Shown one piece after another: positions 56,326 through 64,000 of a stretch of 64,000 nucleotides of DNA. A program made the translations under genes and the position numbers. This DNA is from Benincasa hispida (Eukaryota > Streptophyta > Magnoliopsida > Cucurbitales > Cucurbitaceae). The first letter of the stretch is position 1. Each line of letters opens with the position of its first letter. Under the pieces are notes generated by a model. It was not told the origin of the DNA. It ran no database searches and saw only the letters and a program-made list of their open reading frames with translations. The stretch spans positions 16,462,688 through 16,526,687 of the forward strand of contig NC_052359.1 in assembly GCF_009727055.1 (NCBI RefSeq), in the 5' to 3' direction.

Positions 56326-57015
56326 ACCTCAGACCCATGGGTGCAAACGCATAGGCCATGTCAAACGCATGAATTCATGTACAACCCCATTCGTCCTTAA
56401 TAAATAAATAAAGCAATCCGTTCCTAAATATCCAACAACAACCAAAGAATATAAATGAATCAGTCTCAGTATTCTTCCTAACCAAATTTGAAGATAATTT
56501 TCAAAATTTTCAATTTTTTCTCAAAATCAACAATAACATGCATATATCAATCAACTCAAAAACAACATGCATAACAGCACAAATTTCAAGCACAAAGTAC
56601 GCCCCCAACCCAAACTTAAAAAGATGCATTGTCCTCAATGCATAACATCTAAAACAATCACACATCAAATGAGTGATACAAGCCTGGGTTTGACTGGGGA
56701 TCCACGAATTTGGATGGTAATCTGGTGCTTGCAAAAAAAAAAAAAAAAACTTGAGCATCATCTCCAACCTGGGGATCAAAAGAAAAAATGAAATAAAACT
56801 GGAACACTTGGGTTGCCTCCCAAGAAGTGCTTAGTTTAATGTCCTTAGCTAGACTAGGTCTCCAATACAATCAAACTTTCAAAGTGGCTTCATCATTCCA
56901 TGCATTAAAGCACCTAAGATGGACAATTTTCTTCCACATTGGCATTCACATAGAAGATTAGTCGAACAACAATCACTAGAAAATGCATAATCCTCTTTCC
57001 CTTTGTCCATGAGTT
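56326..57015 (-). other. Athila-4 3' non-coding tail, right part
   Basis: On the minus strand it contains 'CATTGAGGACAATGCATC' then 'TTAAGTTTGGGTTGGGGG' and 'CTTGGGAGGCAACCCAAG', signatures of the sequence downstream of Athila pol. A 17-base A run lies at 56734-56750. There is no RT or integrase between here and the protease. Confidence 0.65.
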
Positions 57016-57540
57016 CTATATCTCCTTTTCGAATATATTTAGAAAATTTATCTTACCTTCCTTGGAAGATTGTTCAGGACTAGTTACCTTTTCCTTTCCC
57101 TTTCCTTTACCAAGGGACTGCCCAAAATTTTCACAAACAACTTCATTGATCTCTTGGCACGAACTTACAGGCTCCTCAGGCTTAGAAGAACGAAAAATGT
57201 TGAACTTCATTTTCTCATCATTCACCCGAAGTGTAAGCTCGCCATCATATACATCAATTAATGCTCTGCCTGTGGCTAGGAATGGCCTTCCAAGGATGAT
57301 GGAAATTTCAGAGTCTTCTTCCATATCTAGGACCACGAAATCTATTGGGAAGATGAAATTATCAATTTTAACAAGAACATCCTCTACTACACCACGAGGG
57401 TAAGTGAGGGTACAATCTGCTAGCTGCAACGATATCGCCATTGGTTGTCCTATGTCCAGCTTCCTGTACAAAGATAAAGGCATCAGATTAATTTAGGCTC
57501 TTAAATCACATAAAGCTTTGTTTACCGTTAGATTCCTTAC
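57016..57540 (-). pseudogene. Athila-4 protease remnant
   Basis: Minus strand. An open frame of 155 codons (57483-57016) covers most of an Athila aspartic protease: 'MPLSLYRKLDIGQP', 'LQLADCTLTYPRGVVEDVLV', 'IILGRPFLATGRALIDV', then a Lys/Glu-rich tail. Just upstream the active-site block reads DLRA followed by a stop where the family has DLGAS, so it is catalytically dead. The upstream side is cut by copia-4. Downstream there is no RT, and the sequence passes directly into the 3' tail. Confidence 0.78.
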
Positions 57541-58906
57541 AGAGGCAAACCTTCGAACGCAGTTCCAACTTCTTTGGGTTAGTCGCTAGCACATGTGTCG
57601 GACAGCCCCAAATCCTGAAGTGGTGTAAACTACCTTTACGGCCTCTCCATAACTCAAAAGGTATTTCAGAAACACTTTTCAAGGGAACTTGTTCAGGATA
57701 TAAAATGCAGTCTGCACTGCATAACCCCAAAACGAGTCTGGAAGATGAGCAAACTCATCATAGACCGAACCATGTCTAACAAGGTCCTGTTTCTCCTTTC
57801 TGATACACCATTCTGCTGAGGTGTACCTGGGGTCGAGAGTTGGGATGCAATCACATATTCTATTATATAGTTATGGAATTGGAGGTCCATATACTCTCCA
57901 CCACGATCAGATCGTAGCGTTTTTATCTTCTTACCTAACAAGTTTTCAACTTCAGCCTTATACTCCTTGAACTTGTCAACAGATTCAGACTTACATTGCA
58001 TTAGGAAGAGATACCCAAACCTTGAATAATCATCTATGAAAGAGATGAAATATTCATACCCACCTTGAGCTCTTACATTCATCGGACCACAGAGGTCTGA
58101 ATGTATAAGCTCCAAGGCTTCCTTGGCTCTGTAACCTTTTCCAGTAAAAGGTCGTTTGGTCATCTTGCCTTCAAGACATGATTCACATACCGGTAAGGAG
58201 TTTTCTTCTAAACTCTTTAGAAGTCCACTTTTCTCCAACTTCTCAATCCTATTGAGGTTGATGTGACCTAACCTAAGATGCCAAAGATGGGCGTTTTTCT
58301 TTGGAGAAACCTTTGGTCTTTTAGTTGTTGTTGCCATACTGAACATTTCAGTATTAAATAAGGCTTTTATGACTAATGACCTTAGTATATATAAGTTATT
58401 TTCCATTGAACCATAACCAATCTCCATTCCATTCTTGAAAATAAACACTTTATTCTCAGAAAAGGAGATGGTATAGCCTTGTTCAATGAGACAAGAAACC
58501 GAGATTAAGTTCCTCTTTATATGAGGAACTACAAAAACATTATCCAGTAACAGATAACATTTCTTATCAACAAATAACTTCAGCCTGCTTACAGCAACAG
58601 CTGAAACAACCTCACCATTACCAACTCGAAGAGTCATCTCTCCCTGTGACAACGTTTGCCAGGAACTGAATCCTTGGTAAGAGGAACTGACATGATTGGT
58701 AGCACCTAAATCAAGGATCCAAATAGAATCATCATTCTCTACCACATATGTCTTCAAGACCAATAAATCATATTTACTGTCTTGTTTCCCCTTTTGGAGA
58801 GTAGTGGGATGGAGGTTGTTTGCCACGAAATTCGTTTCACACGATTCTTTCCACTAAAAGTAATCGATCATTTTTAAAAGCTTTAATTGGAAATACTAAC
58901 GAGTTA
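57541..58906 (-). pseudogene. Copia-4 protease-integrase (gag mostly deleted)
   Basis: A 377-codon open frame (58826-57696, minus) gives the best-preserved protein in the window. Residues 39-42 are the protease triad DLGA. H183, H188, C214 and C217 form the integrase zinc finger. D244, D307 and E343 are the catalytic triad, with 35 residues between the last two, as expected for DD35E integrases. It then frameshifts near residue 359 and continues in another frame to 57541, ending at 'KVCL'. Upstream, a short gag N-terminal stretch (58906-58830) is fused to the protease-proximal part with the gag core deleted, and no zinc knuckle is present. RT is absent. Confidence 0.88.
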
Positions 58907-60320
58907 CTGAAAAGAAAAACACATTGACCTACGTTAGGTTTTAAGCAAATACCCGTTATAAAACAAAACAACATCCAATAAGGTTTTAGCAAAACTAACA
59001 TTGAACCTTGTGTGACATCTAGTTTCGCAATGACGCTTCCAGTTTAGGACAAAAGTCGCCTAAGGGAGGTAAGTTATCCCTCCTCTGAATTGAGAAGTTC
59101 TCAACCAGTCATTAATACCAGAACTACTTTTGCTTCTATAAAGACTAGCCATCATTGATTTGGCCAAGAGATCATTAACTTACTTAACAATCTCCCATTA
59201 GTGTGACCTGCCATTTTAAGCCCTAGAGGTCCGTCCAAAAAGGCCAATCCGGAGGGAAAAAATTCGATTAGGGCAAAACCTTAAAGCGACCCTATCCATT
59301 TCTAGAGTTCACCTTGATATTGACCAACTGCACAAAACCATCCGAAGGGCCGCTTCGAAGGGTGCACGAGGGCGTACAAATGATCTCACAGTACGAACAA
59401 TGATAAAGACCATAGGACGTTTTGAACACACCCTTCACCCACTTACTATAAATACCCTTTCCATCCACTTAATATTGGATGATCAAACACCATCCGAAGG
59501 GGGATGCGTCCTGGGCATCTCGAGGCCAAGCATGAATCTCACGGTGTGAACATACAGGGAGAAACGTGAATGGATCATAGACATATCTGATACGCCCTCC
59601 TTCTCTCACTGAGTATTTTATAACCTAGGTTTAGCTTACTTAGAAAAAACACGGTAAGGATTTTAACTAAGTGACTTTTAATTTTCCCAAGAGTAACTTT
59701 TACCTTGGATAGAGTGAACACTTTTGATATCATCCATTAAACTCTTTAATGGGTCTTTGACCAAAATGTCGCATGCTTGTTGAAAATCTATCTAATTCAC
59801 CTTTCCAGGCAGGTTCCCGGTGGGTGTTATATTTCTGTTAACTTAAGAACCCTAGCCTAGCCAGAACCCACCTTAGACAAAAGATCCTTTATAGATAGGT
59901 TTACAAAAATTTAATCTTTTATTCCAACCAGTTTAATCCTATTAAAATTGATTTTAAAAGATTAATCTAGGTTACTAAACTCTTTAGAACCATTTGAACT
60001 TAGGTCTATCTCTGTAAAACCCGACCCTTAGAACTTAAGTTAGGCCGTTACTAAATACATGCATGCATGGAACTCAAAAAACATCGGTTATGGCGAAATA
60101 AATATAATTAAATAAGATAAGCTCAAAAGACTTTCATTAAATTCAAATTTACTAAATCCATAGTATGGTGTAAATCAATAGTAGGGGTACCCATAAATCC
60201 ATAAAGGTAATAAATAAGTCTGAAAACGATCTTAATGTATTTAACACAAAACTAAAATAAGGAGAAACGTTGAAAAGACTCTAAATCTCATGATGCGGAA
60301 GGTAAAATGTCTAGTGGCTC

Positions 60321-60345
60321 NNNNNNNNNNNNNNNNNNNNNNNNN
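60321..60345. other. Assembly gap (25 N)
   Basis: A run of 25 N. The 67 bases after it (60346-60412) repeat 59004-59071 of the copia-4 leader almost exactly, although the surroundings are gypsy LTR. The gap edge is probably misassembled. Confidence 0.9.
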
Positions 60346-60744
60346 GAACTTGTGTGACATCTAGTTTCGCAATGACGCTTCAAAAGTTTAGGACAAAAGT
60401 CGCCTAAGGGAGGATCTCTCTCTTTTTGATCACGAATTCTGCTTGTCCATTGCCAGTGTATCTCTACCCTTACCTGAAACAACAATATGAGAAAAATGAG
60501 TATAAAATACTCAGTAAGTAACCCCACTACTGGGGTTAGGCTGGGCATCTATGTCCTCTAGATACCCACCTCTGGTGAAACATATAAACTGCTCTAATCT
60601 TCATGGGACTCATACATGCATGAAAAACTTATTTCTATCCTACTGTAGTTAAGTATGTCCACTACCTCTAGTAAGTCCCGTAGGACCCGTAACCTCTGGT
60701 AAACCCCAAAGGAAACACAATCTCTTACATACGCATGGTTATGC

Positions 60745-61080
60745 ATACACCTCTTTTGTATACACATAACCCACTTAATGTGTACCTCTTTCGTATACAT
60801 GGTTACGTATACACCTCTTTCGTATACACATAACCCACTGAATATGTACCTCTTTCGTACATCTAGTTATGTATACACCTCTTTCGTATACATATAACCC
60901 ACTGAGTATGTACCTCTTTCGTATACATATAACCCACTGAGTATGTACCTCTTTCGTACACCCCAGATCCTCTCTATAAAGGTAGGGATGCATACCTCTT
61001 TCGTACACATGGTTAGGCATACACCTCTTTCGTATACACATAACCCACTGAGTATGTACCTCTTTCGTACACCCCAGTAC
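60745..61080. repeat. Minisatellite in gypsy LTR
   Basis: Tandem, variably spaced units around 'ACCTCTTTCGTATACA' and 'AACCCACTGAGTATGT', about 35-52 bp per unit, six to eight copies, fading to 61160. The open frames on both strands here are repeat translations, not genes. Confidence 0.8.
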
Positions 61081-62559
61081 CCTCTGGGTATGTCACTTTC
61101 ATACACATTAGCCCTAGTACATCTCTTTCATGTACTAGCGCCTTTGGATGTGCATCACTTTCATGCAGTCACATAGTCTGGAAAGGAAAAGAGATTGCAT
61201 CTAACTTCATATTACATATAACATTCACCTAATCATGAATCCTCTAAAATCTCCTAATCAAGGTCAGACTAGTTAACCTCAATATACGTAATTAATCTAG
61301 TATTAATGGATCCACTCTAGTACATCACTTTCACGCACTAACTCATGTAACAATCAAACATTTGAAATTTCATAATACATCATATAACTTACGTACTTTC
61401 ATAATAAATCACATCAATAAGCACCTCAAAAAAATGCTTCAACTTTCACCTAACTTTAAGACATTTCCGTAGTGATGTCGCTTAACTCATAATTTAGGGT
61501 CATGTCCAATTGTTCTTTTAATATATTTCATAAAATTCTAAATCATGCTCATACATTAACGTGCTTCAGTCATATTATCACATGCTCATATATCTTTTCT
61601 AAACAATCTATTAAATCTCAGAACATTCAAAATTATCCTTATAACTAGTCTTACAATCCTCAACGTCAACAGATCAAATACAACCATATGGAATCACATA
61701 CCATCTCATGCTAGCATTCAAGTGTCTATGTGCATAAATAAATAATTCAGATCTCGTACCAGAACATACTTTAATCATATTATACTATCAGTCTATCATG
61801 CTATCATCCTGCTATAACATTCATTTATCATGCTAGCATACATCTAATGTCTGGCCCGTGGGCAGTTTCAATAGTAAGATTACTTACCTCTAATCGCAAA
61901 CTCTAGAAACTAGAAGCTCAACCTCTTCCTTGCCCAATGGAACAATTGTCAAAATGGGGAAAAATGTCGTTGTTAGGGTGTTTTGATCATGCGAGATGCT
62001 GCTTAAAGTTGCTAGAAGTCGCAAGCGTTGTGGCCATTAAAGTTGTATGTTGCGGCGTCAGAGGACATTAGCTGGAGATTATGGGCATTGTCGTTGTTCA
62101 TTGGAAGGAGAAAACGAACAGATGGGAGGTGGGGTTTGACTTTTTATTAAAAAAAAAAACAACAATAATAATAATAAAAAAAAGAAATAAATATAATTAC
62201 ATTTAATTCCTTTCCATTTTACTATTAAATTCTATTACATTTAATTCTTTTCCGTTTTACTATTAAATTCCTTTCCGTTTCAAAAGAAAATTAATTTCTG
62301 CCATTAATTTTCAAATTGAATAAATTCACGCCAATAATTAAATTCCCACACTCACATTTAAGTCCAAAATTCCAAAAATACCCTTAATTAATAAAAATTA
62401 CTAAAATTCCAAATAATAAAGTTACTGAAATTACATTATTACTAAAAAAATGTGTGGGGTGTTACAATCTCAATCCAATTTTAAAACCCTTTTAAAACAA
62501 TTTGAGTTCACCCTAAGTCCGCATGCAACTCTGAATTATTGATTTTAGGTCTAATTTCC

Positions 62560-62885
62560 TTTATAACACTTATAAACAGAAACAACCACCACAATGTAAA
62601 GCTAACACATGCAAGGCATTCATAATGATTATAAACGGCCTAAGTGTCATGCTCAATGCATTGTCCATTCATTGCTACTTCTTTTATATAACACTTATAC
62701 AAAATGGCAATGAAACAAGCAAAAACATGCTTCCATTCACCCTTAGACTATAACACTTATAATAAAAGGATGATGCATGATAATGCTCTATGCATGCAAA
62801 ATATAACTCTTATATTTCATGATGCATGCGCATGCTTTCAAATAATTTCTTCATGCTCGATTATAACATTTATAATACATGATGC
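62560..62885 (-). repeat. TTATAA hairpin array in copia-4 leader
   Basis: Six short dyads of TTATAACACTTATAA type, 40-80 bases apart, collinear with 6325-6660 of copia-1. Confidence 0.65.
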
Positions 62886-63109
62886 ATGAGTAATTGCACA
62901 ACCTAAGGTGGGTTTTTAACTATATGACAAACACTATGACATATAAGCACCATCCATCACATGTATAAACAATAAAAGTTGATGAATCGGGTAAAATTGC
63001 CTTAAAACACAAAAGGGAAAGCTAACTATTACAAAGACAAGGAGTCTTCGGTTCAAACAGGCGAATCGGGTCTTGAACCACTCGGCAAAGCATCGCTTCT
63101 CCAAACATC

Positions 63110-63715
63110 CATCGTGTACTAAGCACCCCGCGGTCATCTACACGATAAAACAAACTCTTTGATCTATCGCTTACCAGCACTCCAGAGTTAAACGATTGTT
63201 TAGCATTTACTATACGATCGTCTAGAAAAATCCAAACGATCGTTTAGCTTTTACTACACGATCGTGTGCCTTTACTAAACGATGAAGCCTGAAGTACACG
63301 ATCGCTTAGCGCGCTCCGCACAGCACCCGCCTTCCGCGATCGTCTAAGCAACTACGATGCCGCGAAGCACCATCGCCTAAGTGATCGTTTAGTTAGCGTC
63401 TCCGTATCGCATACGCACGATCGCATAGGTAGTAACTAAGCGATGAAGCTTGCTAACTACGCGATCGTCTAGCGCGTGCCTTCTACTAAACGACGAGTAT
63501 TGCATGCTCCCACTATGATCGCCTACCTCCAGCGCCTAGGCGATCGCGCAACCAATACTACACGATATGGTAAATGATTTACCCCATCGCTTAGAATTAG
63601 CTAAACGATTGATTAGAAAAGACTATACGATCGTATAGAACGAAAAAATCTAAACGATCGCTTAGTAAAATCCCTATGATCGTTTACCTGAGGCTACATG
63701 ATCCGACTAACGCTT
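63110..63715 (-). repeat. CGATCG palindrome array in copia-4 leader
   Basis: Ten exact CGATCG cores in about 600 bp. Perfect palindromes include CTATACGATCGTATAG (63623-63638), AAACGATCGTTT (63234-63245) and ACACGATCGTGT (63256-63267). The arms differ from copy to copy but stay symmetric in these cases. Confidence 0.82.
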
Positions 63716-64000
63716 AGTCTTCTTCTTCGTTGAGGACTGCATCACCATGCGTCGAAGCTTCATCGCGAATGACTCGACGAACTCGAACTTTTCAAATTAT
63801 AGACTTGATTGCAAAGTTAATTTCGCCCAAAAACGCAGGGGCCCTTACAATTAACACTTTGTAATATCGAAAGCTTTAACAAAAAGGCAATTTAACTCGA
63901 AACGTTCATCAAAATCATCCATAAATGCAGAAACCCACCACGACTAAAAATGGCGTTCAATTCAGATCTGTAATTTGGAATATCAAAGAACCTGGTTCTG

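Larger units (their letters stand above)
60013..62466 (-). repeat. Solo Tekay/Del-like gypsy LTR
   Basis: On the minus strand it starts TGTAACACCCC and ends 'GTCGGGTTTTACA'. The TSD ATCTC is perfect at 60008-60012 and 62467-62471, inside the copia-4 leader. The 'TGTAACACCC' start and the 'TTGTTTCAGGTAAGGG' block resemble Tekay/Del chromovirus LTRs. It contains an N gap, a misplaced copia-4 fragment and a minisatellite. There is no internal sequence. Confidence 0.85.
57541..64000 (-). mobile_element. Copia-4, Ty1/copia element (5' end off-window)
   Basis: Minus-strand relative of copia-1. Its integrase is truncated at 57541 against Athila-4. It then runs through protease, a gag remnant and the long palindrome-rich leader up to the right edge, which corresponds to about 20 bases after the copia-1 primer site. 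The primer site and 5' LTR should therefore lie just outside. It is interrupted by a solo gypsy LTR at 60013-62466. Confidence 0.85.
58907..64000 (-). other. Copia-4 leader, predicted intron
   Basis: The minus-strand acceptor 'TTTTTCTTTTCAG' ends at 58907 and joins the gag N-terminal stretch in the same phase as in copia-1. The donor lies outside the window. The leader is collinear with copia-1 5259-7854 and contains the same two palindrome arrays. No gene is seen in it. Confidence 0.5.

Noticed and set aside
60594..61176. Overlapping frames on both strands with repeated 'MCIRKRCM' or 'SYTHNPLSMYL' peptides
   Set aside because: Translations of the minisatellite in the gypsy LTR, with no conserved domain and no stable frame.

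Overview
The window is plant nuclear heterochromatin made almost entirely of LTR retrotransposons nested inside one another. I found no host protein gene, tRNA or rRNA gene. The protein remnants are Ty1/copia and Ty3/gypsy gag-pol pieces of plant type. The copia gag-pol type, the Tat/Athila 3' tails and a repeat with 'TCTATC-N-GTGATAGA' motifs resemble what I remember of Cucurbitaceae (melon, cucumber, gourd) genomes. That placement is inference from memory. An N gap, a single N inside a perfect tandem duplication and two Tn5 mosaic-end junctions show an Illumina-era draft assembly.

Layout. A degraded plus-strand Athila/Tat gypsy element ('Athila-1') is the base of the left half: RT to integrase at 17.5-20.2 kb, an env-like region at 20.6-23.5 and 29.3-30.2 kb, and a 3' tail plus 3' LTR start at 38.5-39.1 kb. 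Into it went copia-2 (13692-17478, left part off-window, with a MITE in its LTR), a hAT-type MITE (22877-23352), a Galadriel-like chromovirus (23465-29279, TSD CAGGG) and a minus-strand Athila-2 (30497-38533). Copia-2 was hit by copia-1 (1-13691), whose 5' LTR was hit by a non-autonomous large-LTR element (55-4856, TSD TGTCA). Athila-2 carries a truncated LTR of that same non-autonomous family and a solo copia LTR (TSD ATACC).

The right half is a second stack. Minus-strand Athila-3 gag-protease (41.1-47.3 kb) holds a solo copia LTR (TSD AATGG) that itself holds another solo copia LTR (TSD GATCC). Its 5' LTR holds two more LTRs. Then come Athila-4 (minus, 52.4-57.5 kb) interrupted by a further LTR, and copia-4 (minus, 57.5 kb to the right edge) interrupted by a solo Tekay-like gypsy LTR (TSD ATCTC).

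Most interesting biology. The copia-1/copia-4 family seems to place the gag start codon and a 5' splice site inside the LTR and a 3' splice site about 2.8 kb downstream. The primer-binding site and two arrays of short palindromes would then lie inside an intron kept only in genomic RNA. Separately, eight Athila/Tat LTRs from several families all begin with TGA followed by a hairpin whose stem sequence differs between families but still pairs. All coding regions are broken by stops, frameshifts or lost catalytic residues.
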